NCBI GenBank assembly: GCA_024291935.2
Contig: CM044311.1
Coordinates: forward strand, 22,901,001 to 22,965,000
DNA: 64,000 nt
DNA from: Okapia johnstoni
Lineage: Eukaryota; Chordata; Mammalia; Artiodactyla; Giraffidae
Reading direction: 5' to 3'
In this document: in pieces, positions 45,091-56,693 of the stretch
Layout of the letters: each line of letters begins with the position of its first letter
How positions within the stretch are numbered: the first letter of the stretch is position 1
Translations under genes and position numbers: made by a program
The notes under the pieces: model-generated
Database searches by the model: none
What the model saw: the letters and a program-made list of their open reading frames with translations, nothing else
What the model was told of the DNA's origin: nothing

Positions 45091-45307
45091 GTTGTTGTTT
45101 GTTGTTTTAGTTGCTACATCCTGTCAAACCCTCTGTGACCCCAGGACTTCAGCCCGCCAGGCTCCTCTGTTCATAGGATTCCCCAGGCAAGCATACAGGA
45201 GTAGGTTGCCATTTACTTCTCCAGGGGATCTTCCTGACTTGGGGATCGAATTTGGGTCTCACATATTGCAGGTGGATTCTTTACCAATTTAGCCACCACA
45301 GAACCCC
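45091..45307 (-). mobile_element. Bov-tA SINE
   Basis: Complement copy: 'gttgttgtttgttgttttag', 'caggcaagcatacaggagta' and the head complement 'tagccaccacagaacccc'. Moderately diverged. It lies between two BovB fragments. Confidence 0.93.
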
Positions 45308-45621
45308 TAGCAGGTCATTAATACATACCTACTGACACATGAGTGAACCAGTGACTCCATGGGTGGTTTCACCAACTGGGTATGGGTTCCCCATCAGCGT
45401 CTTAGTGTTCCTTTCACTACAGTACTTCCACCAAACCTCATCCCCTAACTTTTCCTATAGCTAAACATTTCAGGCAGCAAATTATCCTTTAATTAGCCTG
45501 TTGTAATTGTTTGCTTAAAATTAGTGGCATAGATGAGTCCACTTTAGGCCTCCGAGCAACAGTGTGTTAAAAATTTCAATATTGACGTGAATGTCAAAGG
45601 TGCTTCTTTTTGTTAATCTTT
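45308..45621. other. Unclassified DNA
   Basis: Nothing recognised in this 314-base gap. Confidence 0.5.
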
Positions 45622-47128
45622 ACATCCTGGAAGGCAAAATCAAGGGGCCTTAGGAAGCATCACTATGAAGAAAGCTAGTGGAGGTGATGGAATTCCAGTT
45701 GAGCTATTTCAAATCCTGAAAGATGATGCTGTGAAAGTGCTGCACTCAGTATGCCAGCAAATTTGGAAAACTCAGCAGTGGCCACAGGACTGAAAAATGA
45801 CAGTTTTCATTCCAGTCCCAAAGAAAGGCAATGCCAAAGAATGTTTGAACTACCCCACAATTGCACTCATCTCAAACGCTAGCAGAGTAATGCTCAAAAT
45901 TCTCCAAGCCGAACTTCAACAGTATGTGAAGCTGTGAACTTTCAGATGTTCAAGCTGGTTTTAGAAAAGGCAGAGGAACCAGAGATCAACATCATTTGGA
46001 TCATCAAAAAAGCAAGAAAGTTCCAGAAAAGCATCTACTTCTGCTTTACTAAGTATGCCAAAGCCTTTGACTGTGTGGACCACAACAAACTGTGGAAAAT
46101 TCTGAAAGTGTTGGGGATACCAGACCACCTGACCTGCCTCCTAAGAAATCTGTATGCAGGTTGAGAAGCAACAGTTAGAACTGGACATGGAACAACAGAC
46201 TGGTTCCAAATCAGGAAAGGAGTACGTCAAGGCTGTATGTTGTCACCCTGCTTATTTAACTTATATGCAGAGTACATCATGAGAAACCGCTGGGCTGGAT
46301 GAAGCACAAGCTGGAATCAAGATTGCTGGGAGAAATATCAATAATCTCAGATATGCAGATGATACCACCCTTATGGCAGAAAGTGAAGAAGAACTAAAGA
46401 GCCTCTTGATGAAAGTGAAAGAGGACAGTGAAAAAGTTGGCTTAAAACTCAACATTCAGAAAACTAATATCATGGTATCTGGTCCCATCACTTCATGGCA
46501 AATAGATGGGGAAACAATGGAAACAGTGACAGACTTTATTTTGGGGGGCTCCAAAATCACTGCAGATGGTGACTGCAGCCATGAAATTAAAAGATGCTTG
46601 CTCCTTGAAGGAAAAGTTAAGACTAACCTAGATAGCATATTAAAAAGCAGAGACATTACTTTCCCAACAAAGGTCCGTCTAGTCAAAGCTTTGGATTTTC
46701 CAGTGGTCATGTATGGATGTGGGAGTTGGATGGTGAAGAAAGCTGAGCGCCGAAGAATTGATGCTTTTGAACTGTGGTGTTGGAGAAGACTCTTGAGAGT
46801 CCCTTGGACTCCAAGGAGATCCAACCAGTCCCTAAAGGAAATCAGTCCTGAATATTCATTGGAAGGATTGATACTGAAGCTGAAACTCCAATACTTTGGC
46901 CACCTGATGTGAAGAACTGACTCATTTGAAAAGACCCTGATGCTAGGAAAGATTGAAGATGGGAGGAGAAGGGGACAACAGAGGATTAGATGGTTGAACG
47001 GCATCACTGACTCAGTGGACATCAGTTTGAGCAAGCTCCATGATTTGGTCATGGACAGGGAAGCCTGGCGTGCTACAGTCCGTGGGGTTGCAAAGAGTTG
47101 GACATGACTGAACAACTGAACTGTAATG
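45622..47128 (+). mobile_element. BovB LINE, 1.5-kb 3' part with reverse-transcriptase region
   Basis: The longest BovB copy here. It starts at 'acatcctggaaggcaaaatc', inside the coding region between endonuclease and reverse transcriptase, and runs through the palm domain, the C-terminal region (GSWMVKKAERRRIDAFELW) and the 3' UTR to 'catgactgaacaactgaact' near 47110. BovB is an RTE-clade LINE shared by ruminants and some reptiles and supplies the machinery thought to move Bov-tA and BOV-A SINEs. The endonuclease half is absent, so this copy was 5'-truncated on insertion. Confidence 0.95.
45628..46912 (+). pseudogene. BovB reverse-transcriptase coding relic
   Basis: Remains of the BovB polyprotein (endonuclease-reverse transcriptase; copies element RNA into DNA at the nicked target). 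Motif A survives as YAKAFDCVDHNKL (about 46055-46095), but the residue before it that aligns with the catalytic Asp (family FIDYAKAFD) is Lys here. The catalytic YADD box is intact at 46352-46363. The frame is broken by TGA at 45791-45793 (family Trp), by TGA at 46162-46164 (family Gln), and by an extra C near 46286 that shifts frame; the remaining open part is 46373-46912. It cannot encode an active enzyme. The long open frame on the opposite strand (46456-47115) is a shadow of this region. Confidence 0.9.
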
Positions 47129-47244
47129 AACTGACCTGACTGACATCCCAGTCAAGTATAGTTAATGAACACTCAGAGAATGTAGTACATTCCCTTTACA
47201 TTTCAGTGAATATTACAGAAAATATTTTGGAATTAAATGGAACT
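47129..47244. other. Unclassified DNA
   Basis: Short gap with nothing recognised. Confidence 0.5.
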
Positions 47245-47400
47245 AATTCCTTAGTCCAAATCACTGGTCTCAGTTTACTTGTCCATAAAATAGGGATAAT
47301 AATAACTATCTAATAAAGCCAATGTGAGCAACAAATGATATAATGGATTTAAAGTGTTTAGCACAATATCTAACATATGGTAATGGAGTAAAAAGTGGAC
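47245..47400 (+). mobile_element. MIR SINE
   Basis: 'ggtctcagtttacttgtcca', then 'taaaatagggataataataa' and 'taaagtgtttagcacaatat' follow the MIR consensus closely (ctcagtttcctcatctgtaaaatggggataataa...). Confidence 0.75.
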
Positions 47401-48455
47401 TGTGCCTCTTTTGTTCTGAAATCCATTTGAATATTTTAAATAAAATATTATATAAGTAAGTATAAATAAGACTAGTTCTATATAGATATACAAAGAAATG
47501 TATCATATTACAAAATAGGTCACTTACATAGATAGATACAGGGGAAAAAAGCTAATAAGCCCTAACAGTTTAAAAATATGGTGATATTATAGTAATTATA
47601 GCGTTGCAAATCTTCAAACTTGATTTACATAATAATAATATCAATGCAAATCTTTACAGTATTAGTTCTTGTCCACGCTACAAAAGCCAAAAAAACTACA
47701 CAAACCAAAACCTCAAAATGAAAATATTCAGAACAAATTTACTGCATACAAAACAAATTAAAGATACTTTATAACTATGTGATGCAGTGTATAATTTGAA
47801 TTTTATAAATTTAAACTGTAAAAGTTTATAATAGAAATCAAACAATTTTTGCTATATACAAAATCACTCTATGTGCATGTCTGAAAGATATTATACTAAA
47901 TGAATTCAATCATTTCATTGCACTTTGCCATAGTAGGAAGAAAACCTCAAGGAGTTCACTTAATATGTACTGGAATTTTTTCGTTGGAACATATCAGATT
48001 TTAAGATGTTACAATTTCAATAAAGGTAAAATAAGGCATATAAGTTTATATAAATGACAATGTATATACTACTCTCTGATTATGTTTGGTGTATGTTTAT
48101 GTGAGGTCACTATAATAGACAAAAATATTAAAAAAATAACATAGCTGAGATTACAATCAAGAGAGCGTTATTCCATTGTTATTAAAAATATCTACTGAAT
48201 AATGTTTGATATTGTGCATTTAATATTGTATGTACTTATTGCCCCCTGAAAACATACATGCAAAATAAAGTTGCAGATTTCATAACGGTCAGAAATAAAG
48301 GAACATTTTGATGTAATATCATTTTTTGTCATCAATTTCTCTCTAGTCTATATTTAAACTATAGTATTTAATTAGATATTATCTTGTTAGCTAAACATTT
48401 ATAAAATGAAATAAAAATAACATTGTGAATTCTCATTTTATAACCTTTATGTCAG
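47401..48455. other. Unclassified AT-rich DNA
   Basis: About 1 kb with no gene or named repeat. Confidence 0.5.
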
Positions 48456-48466
48456 AAATATTTTAT
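48456..48466 (+). repeat. TSD of tRNA-less BovA copy (low)
   Basis: aaatattttat, exact copy at 48601-48611. Confidence 0.85.
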
Positions 48467-48600
48467 GGTGGTTGTGTTTTAGTCGCTCACTCGTGTCCGA
48501 CTCTTACTACCCCATGGACTGTAGCCCACCAGGCTCCTCTGTCCATGGGATTCTCCAGACAAGAATACTGGAGTGGGCTGCCATTTCCTTCTTTAGGGGG
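48467..48600 (-). mobile_element. BovA-body SINE lacking the tRNA head (antisense)
   Basis: The complement of the BovA body only: 'gtgttttagtcgctcactcg', 'cagacaagaatactggagtg' and the end 'gctgccatttccttct', just where a BovA unit starts. It is either a 5'-truncated Bov-tA or a BOV-A monomer. The 11-bp TSD shows the insertion is complete. Confidence 0.93.
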
Positions 48601-48611
48601 AAATATTTTAT
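48601..48611 (+). repeat. TSD of tRNA-less BovA copy (high)
   Basis: aaatattttat, the partner of 48456-48466. Confidence 0.85.
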
Positions 48612-50277
48612 AGGCTTTAAAAATATTTTAAGACCGTATTTTGTTTTTATTGAATCACTTTCACCTGTACAAAGATGACAGTCTAAAATAGTCAAAATAT
48701 TTCATATACTATTAATATTTAAAATTATCAAGAAAAGAAGACATTATTCTAATTACTTTCATGTTGCAAATTCAAATAAAATATCTATAACAACATTAAA
48801 GATTGATTGCATATGTCATAGTGCCATCTGTCTAGCAGATGATAAATACTTTGAATAATTTTCTTTACTTTTAGGTATGTTTTAAAATTTACTTTAATTG
48901 TAATAATTTTCTATTACTTGCAGACCTCATTGCATAGTTCAATGACAAAATATCTTAATCTTGGGACTGCTTATGATGCCTCTCTATTTGGATAAATGTT
49001 ACTACAGCGACACTCATTTCTTCTGTACACATGATTTTTTAAAAAGTTGAAAATTTGTAAAATGATCTTTTAAGACCTGAAATATGTTGCATTTTATAAA
49101 TATTTCTCACATACTTATCGATTATAATTATTTAGAGTTAAGGATACAGTTAAGATTAAATTCTTTCAGGAATTCCAGTTATAATAACTAGTAAGTTCAA
49201 CAGGAAATAATGATCTACTCTACTATTGAATGAGTATTATTAGTTCATAATGGCTATTAAGATGACAGAATGTACTATAAGATGAATAACAGAAGATGAA
49301 TCACGAGTACCAAAGGTTAACATCTGCTATAGAATTATACTCATGGAAATGTATTTAGAAAGCATGGTGAACACACACCTGGTAAAGAATAATTTGATTA
49401 ATTATAGACAACATGAATTCAGACATGAGAGGTCATGCTTAAAAAACTTATTACAATACTTTGAAGTTATTACTGCCATAATACAACTCAAATTCAATTC
49501 ATAAAGTATAGTTAGACATTAAGAAAGTTCAAAATGAAGTGTTTCATCAGCTATAAATAGATAAATTAAATGGCCATAGAATGGGATTTAGAGTGAGTTA
49601 GTACTGGAAGGTATCTTTCAGAGAGGAAGCAACAACACCATGATGTAAATATTTCAAACTGAAAAAAAATGCATGGCTTAAATAAAACCTCTCCCAAAGT
49701 CTCATGTTCTCATTGACTGTGATGAAAGATACATATAGTTAACTATGAATGAAATGTTGTTAAAACTATATTATGAACCCAGATATTGTGAAAAGTAAAA
49801 CGACATAGAAATATTAAAGTCATGTAATTGGAAGCCTGTATTCTGAAGAACAACTATTTTGGATTGTGATTATTCAAGCTGCAGGAGTACTGGTCATTAA
49901 AGCACAGACTAGAAAACTGATATATGGCCCATCACTTATGATGAAGAAAAAAATATCACATATATCTAAAATAATTGTTTTCTCTAGATATGTGCACAAT
50001 AGTGAAGTACTAACATAAAACAGAAATACATGTAAATTTATCCTTTTTTTTAACCATAGAAGTCTAGTTAATATAGTTAATATAGTTAACTATATAGTTA
50101 ATTTGGTTAACTATATTTCAAAATCATTTCCATACAAAAATAATTTTCAAAATATATATCTAAAATGGTTAAATTTATCAGTCAATAAACGTATGACCTT
50201 ATAACCTATAAACTTATCTGGTTTATAGAAGACTTATAGTTATTTGGCACTGTAATAGGAAACACAGACCGACATAC
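48612..50277. other. Unclassified AT-rich DNA, low in recent repeats
   Basis: About 1.7 kb with no recognised element. Repeated 'agttaatatagttaa' words near 50067-50115 form a small imperfect repeat. Confidence 0.45.
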
Positions 50278-50481
50278 TTGCTTCCCTGCTGGCTTAGATG
50301 GTAAAGAATCTGCCTGCAATGAGGGAGACTTGGGTTCAATCCCTGTGTTGGGACGATCCCCTGGAGGAGGGCATGGCAACCCACTCCAGTATTCTTGCCT
50401 GGAGAATCCCCATAGACAGAGGAGGCTACAGTCCGTGGGGTCGCAAACCGTCGGACATGACTGAGCGACTAAGCAAAGCAC
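50278..50481 (+). mobile_element. Bov-tA SINE
   Basis: Head 'ttgcttccctgctggcttag', B-box-like 'gggttcaatccctg', and body ending 'catgactgagcgactaagc'. A 13-base piece ('gcctggcggg...' part) is missing after 'gacagagga'. Confidence 0.94.
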
Positions 50482-51059
50482 ATACACCACTTATACATAA
50501 AACTCCATGTAATATTTATATAATCTACTTTTATATTAAATGTAAATTAAAAATTATTTTTGGTAATAAATAATAAAATATTTTAATCATTTCTTAGTTA
50601 AGGAAACAGCTCCCTTTATTTGGCAACAATCTGAGAAAAAGATACTCCAGCTAAAGCAATTAATAATTAAATTATTATATAATAATAATTTTAATTATAT
50701 ATAAAATAATAATAATTAAAACACTCATATAATGAATACAATTAGCCATTAATAGAAGTAAACTAAAAAGATATAGTGTGCAAATATGTTCATGATGAAA
50801 CAAAAATATGTTGGTGATGAAACTGGCTTTGTTTCAACTCCCTGTCAACAGTCCTGTATGTGTTCCTAGGAAAACATGCTTTGATTTGGCTGATGTAAAG
50901 AAAGTGTAATCCAACCCAATTATACAGCAATATGTCTAGAAAGAGTAAATGATGCTGATTGTAAGCAAGCAAAAATGCAAAAGAGTGCAAGTATAGAATA
51001 TGTTTAATAAATTATCTATATCCATTAACACTATAATAACTAAGGTAAAGTACTTAACT
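50482..51059. other. Unclassified AT-rich DNA
   Basis: TAATAATTA-rich low complexity at 50661-50725. Otherwise nothing recognised. Confidence 0.5.
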
Positions 51060-51265
51060 AAATGCTAGGTAAATATCTAAGTGCTTAATATTTTCTACCT
51101 ATTTACATGTAGCTTTATACTTCTAAAAATCATTTTCTCCATTTAAAAGATAAGGAAGCTGAGGAATAAAGGTTTGAAGCACCAGGTCCAATGTCACCCA
51201 AGCATATCATGAAGCTGGGATTTGAGCCTATGCATTCTGGCTCTTGGGCAGTGCTACCTAATAAC
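51060..51265 (-). mobile_element. MIR SINE (antisense)
   Basis: Clear complement of MIR: 'aagataaggaagctgaggaa', 'ccaatgtcacccaagcatat', 'gaagctgggatttgagccta' and 'attctggctcttgggcagtg'. Confidence 0.8.
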
Positions 51266-51616
51266 ATGAAGAGAGTCATAAGACACAATCTTAAACTCTC
51301 CGCAGTCACCATGAAAAAACTGTTTAAAAAGAAAGAGGTGAAATTTCTTTTAATAATATATTTAATTTAAACCAATATATCTTAATAATATGGATTTATT
51401 ATGAACAATAATAAACCATATGAGCAGTACTAAAATTGCTAATGAGATTTTTACATTATATTTCATAGTTGTCTTCAAACTTCAGAATATATTTTACACT
51501 TACAACACACCCAAATTTGTTCTAACCACACCTTAAGTGCTCAGTAGCCATGTGGGTAATGGCTGCCATACTGGGATGCACTGCTGTAGACTAAGTGCTT
51601 TTAGGTATCAGGCACA
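51266..51616. other. Unclassified DNA
   Basis: 'cacaccttaagtgctcagta' and 'agccatgtgggtaatggctg' (51525-51565) resemble a common old mammalian repeat, but I cannot name it with confidence. No gene. Confidence 0.4.
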
Positions 51617-51750
51617 TGGTTGGATGGCATCACCAACTCAATGGACTTGAATCTGAGTAAACTCCGGGAGACAGTGAAGGACAGGGAAGCCTGGCATGAT
51701 GCAGTCCAAGGGGTCGCAAAGAGGTAGACACGACTGAGGGAGAGAACAAC
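51617..51750 (+). mobile_element. BovB LINE, short 3' end
   Basis: 'ggttggatggcatcaccaac', then 'agtaaactccgggagacagt' and 'agacacgactgagggagaga', the last ~130 bases of BovB. Confidence 0.92.
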
Positions 51751-52329
51751 AGTGCCTCTCAAGGGCCTCAGTCAATGGGAACATGTAGTCACTTTTCCTC
51801 TAATTCTAGTTCTTGCTCCAAGCCCACCAAGTTATCAGCTGATAGTAGAGCTGAGAGTCCTATCTGCAAAAGAATGTATTATAAATCCACTGTGACAATT
51901 TTCATTCAATTCATGGTTATGTTCATGATTATCAATTCAAACGTTTTATTTGGCATATTAACTGCTTTCTTGCTCTTTTGGTTAGAATGAATCAATCCCA
52001 CAGGTCTGATAAATAATGAGGGTTCTGGTATAAAAGGGTCTGGATCTACAGAGCTTCAGAAACTTCCTTGCAGACACTGGTCCTGGTTGGCTTGAAACAG
52101 CCAAATAGGCTTACCTCTGTTTACTCAACTGATATCTATTTTGTGCTCAACTTATACAGGACTATATATTGAAATCTTCTGTAATTTAAAATAAAGAAGG
52201 TCTATTTTTAAAATATTAACCTATGAGAAGTTATAGTGATGTCTCACTGTTTAAAAAAATTGGATAATTTGACATGTGTCCACACAAATATAAAATAATC
52301 ACTATTTATACTAAATAATAAAAATGCAA
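51751..52329. other. Unclassified DNA
   Basis: Nothing recognised. The 71-codon frame at 51775-51990 is without resemblance to known proteins. Confidence 0.5.
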
Positions 52330-53395
52330 GTAGCCCCCACTTTGCACAGTTGAAGGTGCATTATTTTATTTATTAGAGTTTAGTTAAATAATATCAATTC
52401 CCACACCATTGTTGCATATATTGTTACTGTGATACATTGACTGTTGCATAAAGTACATAATTGGGTCTAGTTTGCAGTTACCCAAATTACTTTATAAATA
52501 ATAGATGCCTATTATGACCATTGGCCAGTAATGTCACTTCTTTAATAGTCTGTTAGTGATTGGTCATTGTCAATCAGATGTTCAGTTTATGCACCAAGAG
52601 CAAAGCCAATGACTATATCGCTTCTTAGTCTCCCAGTGATGTAATCACATGACATTTAACAAAAATGGATAACAAACAGAACAGATTAAGGAAGAACTCA
52701 CAAGTGATAATATTGGAGGTGAAATTAAAGTTAAACATAAATGGAGTTACAGAAGAAATGACTGCCTTGGGAGTGTTGACATCGCCATGCTTTAAGAAGT
52801 TCTAGATTCAATACAAAGCTAAAAGAATTTAGTTAAAGCAAAAATCAGCACAAAAGAAGAAACCAATTGTGACAAAAGGAATGAAAACATTCCAGAGGAA
52901 CTGATGCCAATGAAAACTCCACATTAAAAAAAAGAAGAAGGGAAAAAACAAACAAACAAAAAAAAACTCCTGGAGATATTTAACAATATTGAAATAGCAA
53001 AGAATAAAATGTTGAAATCTGATCCAGTCTTTAAAAGAAATATGACAATCTGCCAAGGCAAAGAAAAGATGCTCACCTTTGATATTAACCATAAATTATA
53101 CACCAATAAGGCAAGCACTGCTTAAACAATTCTGGCTAAGTGTTTTTCCAAAGAAGGAAATCACTTTAATTCTCAATATGCCTAAAGTTTTAAACTACTG
53201 TATACTAAATAAATATTAGTTTTACTGTTTTTCATGTCTTTATGCATTTATGACCAAGAGTGACATGTTAGATGTTTTGACCAAAATTTCTAAATGTCAC
53301 AGAACAATTCTAAATTTCCATCAATTTGTTTGCACAGTTTCAGCTTGTGCTGTCACTTTTATGATTCTGCCCCACTTTGAAATATGAGGACTGCC
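52330..53395 (+). mobile_element. Tigger-like (pogo/Tc1-mariner) DNA transposon remnant
   Basis: Tentative. The ends are loosely inverted: gtagcccccactttgcacag at the start against the complement of the last bases, about half the positions matching. Inside, 53018-53080 translates SDPVFKRNMTICQGKEKML, followed by NHKLYTNKAST. That spacing recalls the C-terminal end of Tigger-type transposases (conserved Y..Y..K..S..QT pattern). Earlier segments near 52720-52900 fit the same frame family loosely. The copy is about 1.07 kb, far shorter than a full Tigger, with stops and an A-rich patch (52925-52965). Inactive. Confidence 0.5.
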
Positions 53396-53849
53396 TATAG
53401 GCACTTTAAGATATCATTAACATTGGGTTCAGTGAAAATATAAAAACAAATCCATATTAAGAACTTGAAAACTTAAAAAGAAGCAAATTAAAACATTTAA
53501 AGTCAACATCTTATCTATTTTGAGATAAAGAAAATACAAGCAACCTGGCAAGCATGCTTGTTGATAAGGATTTGTGGTATTGTAATCTCATGTATTAAAC
53601 AAAATTAATAGAAATAGGTAATGAGTTTTTGGTAAGACAAAGACAAAGTGCAGGGGGAAATAAAGAATCTCCATGGATATTCCCAATGGATAATTAAGAT
53701 TTGTTTCTGTTGCTCACAGATGTTCTACTCTTATTGTCTTTGATATGTATCAGCCTCATTAGTTTCTTGTCTCTAACTTCTACTTATTTTAAAAAGTATA
53801 TCTGTGAATTTCTGATGGGAAAATGTAATATTCAACAGCAACTCTTAAT
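53396..53849. other. Unclassified AT-rich DNA
   Basis: Nothing recognised. Confidence 0.5.
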
Positions 53850-53945
53850 GAGTTATACTACTATATGTCAGATACTGTGCTAGAATAAAGATAAATAAAT
53901 TATACCTGTCTGAAAGATACTATGGGAAAGATGATCCTGTATAAA
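53850..53945 (-). mobile_element. L2/MIR-like remnant
   Basis: 'ctactatatgtcagatactg' followed by 'tgctagaataaagataaata' resembles the complement of the L2 3' end. Short. Confidence 0.35.
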
Positions 53946-55599
53946 ATCTGAAGAATAAAAACTAACATGATGATTTTCTTTAATACTCAAGTATTTGATA
54001 TTTTATTTACTGATATTTTTCTCTTTAACACTTTGCTAGTATTTATATTTTCACAGCCACACAAAATCTTCACTCCTTGTATAAAGAGGCATATTTGAAA
54101 AGTTTCCTATCAGCCTTTCTTCCTTAAAAACTTAAAAAAAAAATCTCTAGTTTTAATTTCATGTTTAGTTTTGGGACACAAAATTCTTTGTACTCCACAT
54201 TCTTTTTCCTTTTCTTTTTCTTATCTTTTTCTAAAATGATGAAATTAACTGTATAGATAGATATGTAGCTGAAAAAATATTTAGAATATTTTATATACTT
54301 AACTAATCATGAGTTACACTAGTGTTTTAATTTATCAAGAGTTTTATATATATATTCATTTATTTCCCTGTGACTAACGGTTCCCTAATGTGATTTGCAT
54401 CAAAACTAAATCCCCTCAAAATGAAAAGATTAAACCAGAACCCACAAGCTTTTCAAAGGAATCTATCTATTGATTTATAATTATTAAGAATAAAATTGCA
54501 CTTTGATTTTAGAACTGGGATACACTTTTTTTTTTAAAAACACAGACATAACCAGAATTGACTTTATATTTCTCAAGATGTGCAAGAGAACAGTAGTACT
54601 TCAGAAAAGCGAACACATTTGACTAAAAACTGTTAGTTAATAAATCTATATAGAGAAAGCTAATGAACTAATTCCAATTTAATAGTGAATATTAATGTTC
54701 AGAGAAACTGAAAACTCCTTTAGAAGTCAACAATTACGCCTCTAACATGCACCAATATTCTTCATTATTCACTGATTAAGATGAATGTCCCTGTGGAAAT
54801 TTTGCCAATTAGAAGTGTTTAATTTGAATTTTCTTAAATCTTTTTAGTTAATATACCCTTTGATAATTGTCTGTACACATGTTCACTTACATCTATGTAT
54901 AAGCCTTTAAATAATACCATGCCTAGTATCCTTGCAGAGAGCTACTTTGTAATATACATGATTTTTAAAATTCAAACAAAGCACTATATTCATTCATTCT
55001 GAGAACAAATTTAGAAATGCTGAAATAAATGAAACTCATAAAATGACTTTAAATGTTGGTTCATCCAAATCTCAGCTTTTGAAATATATTTGAAAGTTTA
55101 AATATTAGGTTATTTAGAAGAGTTATACTTAAAGATAGAGCATATTCCTTATTTTTCAGATAACAAAGAAAAATGCCCAAAGTTTAGAATTATCATTCTA
55201 TTACCCTTCTTGAAGACTTTTTTATGGTATAATGTTTCCATCTTCGTCCTAAGTACATTTATTTTTTCACCAATCTGGTTCAGGATTTCTTTATTATTTG
55301 CATGCTTTTAAACCAATTCAATTTCTCTATAAATCGCCTTCAAATGTGTGTATATATATTTGACAATGAACATTTGAATTTCATTGTTATCTGTTAACCA
55401 ATTTCAATTTTCAAGTTGTGGGTTTTTTCAATATGCAACCTTTACAGCCAGTCACAAATCCAGGGATCATGTATATAGTCTGTGGCAAAATGAGGCACAG
55501 GATCTCTTCTCACAGAGTTGATAAATACAGGGGAAGGGACATAAACAAACCTCCAAAAACAAAGATACAAAGAAAAACTACAGAATGGAATAAGAGCTT
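53946..55599. other. Unclassified AT-rich DNA
   Basis: About 1.65 kb with no gene. Pyrimidine low complexity at 54204-54232 and T/A runs near 54523-54540. Confidence 0.45.
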
Positions 55600-56290
55600 A
55601 GAGAAAAGGCATTTGACCCATTTAGAGATATTTTCTTGAGAGAAACTCCTCCTTGAGGAAATTATATTATAAATGAAACAAAGAAGTAAAGAAGAAGGTA
55701 AGAACATTCTAGGCAATGAAAGTGCAAATGGTGGAAATACAAAGAAATGAAGTAGGATAGCAATTGGGAACCTAGAGGCAACATCAGTCACAGAGACAGA
55801 TACTACTGGGTGGAGAGATGGTAAAGATGACTCCATGCAGAAGCAAATCAAAATAAGAGAATTATCACAGTATTTATACTTAATCCCCAAATTAATGAAA
55901 AGTCACTAAATTGATTATAAGCAGAAAAAAGGTGGTATAACCATACTTCCAATTTTAAAAAGAAGAGGGACTGTTTTTGGAAGAGGGAGTAGAATGGATG
56001 GGAACAATTATGAAATGATTACAACATGAGAGTCTGGTACACCATGGAGGCTGTTAAGACAGAACCTAGTGGATGATATCCAAGATAATTTTATTTAAGT
56101 GATCAAATCTGCATGATTTATCACTGGATTGTGTTTAGGTAGAGGAATGAATAGGAGATGATTTCAGGATCTCTGTTTGGGTAATGGGCAGATGTCAATG
56201 CTATTATTCACAGACATAAAATTTCAGAAAGTTTGAGGGTGGGAATAACACCCATAAGTGGAGTGGAAGAATAGGAACAAGCAAGTAAAG
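55600..56290 (-). mobile_element. L2 LINE fragment (antisense), about 0.7 kb
   Basis: Several segments follow the complement of L2 in order: 'aacattctaggcaatgaaag' and 'tgcaaatggtggaaat' (55703-55740), 'acttaatccccaaattaatg' (55879), 'tttaaaaagaagagggactg' (55953), 'gagatgatttcaggatctct' (56155) and 'ttgggtaatgggcagatgtc' (56177). The frame 55510-55890 on the minus strand is inside it. Ancient and dead. Confidence 0.6.
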
Positions 56291-56566
56291 CATATCTCCC
56301 TCACACTACTCAGATTGGTGAAGAGGAAACACTAATTAAGTCCTGCACACCAGAGGGCTATATGATTTCTGATGCCTCCTTGGAAACTTTCTAAGTTCTT
56401 TATTTTTATTTATTTATCTACTTGCCTAAGTCTAGGCAGAGCCAGGAGTGCTTGGGTGAGATTCCCTAAGCTAAGACCTGGACTTATATAGGTCTCATTC
56501 CTACATTTCTCTGTATCATGCTCTCTTCCAACCTGTTTAAGGGATCAATCTTCCGTCCTCACCCTG
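56291..56566. other. Unclassified DNA
   Basis: Nothing recognised. Confidence 0.5.
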
Positions 56567-56693
56567 AAGGAGGGCATGGAAACCCAACCCATTCCACTCC
56601 ATTCTTGCTAGGAGAGTTCCATGGACAGAGGAGCCTGGCGGGCTCCATGGAGTAACAAAGAGTTGGACATGACTGAAGCGACTGAACAGCTAC
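56567..56693 (+). mobile_element. BovA-body SINE fragment
   Basis: 'gaaggagggcatggaaaccc', then 'gagttccatggacagaggag' and 'catgactgaagcgactgaac'. The tRNA head is not recognisable, and part of the body ('ctacagtccatgggg') is shortened. Confidence 0.88.

Noticed and set aside
46456..47115. 219-codon open frame on the minus strand, the longest in the window
   Set aside because: It lies exactly opposite the BovB coding region and 3' UTR. The sense strand has the RT relic, so this frame is a shadow.
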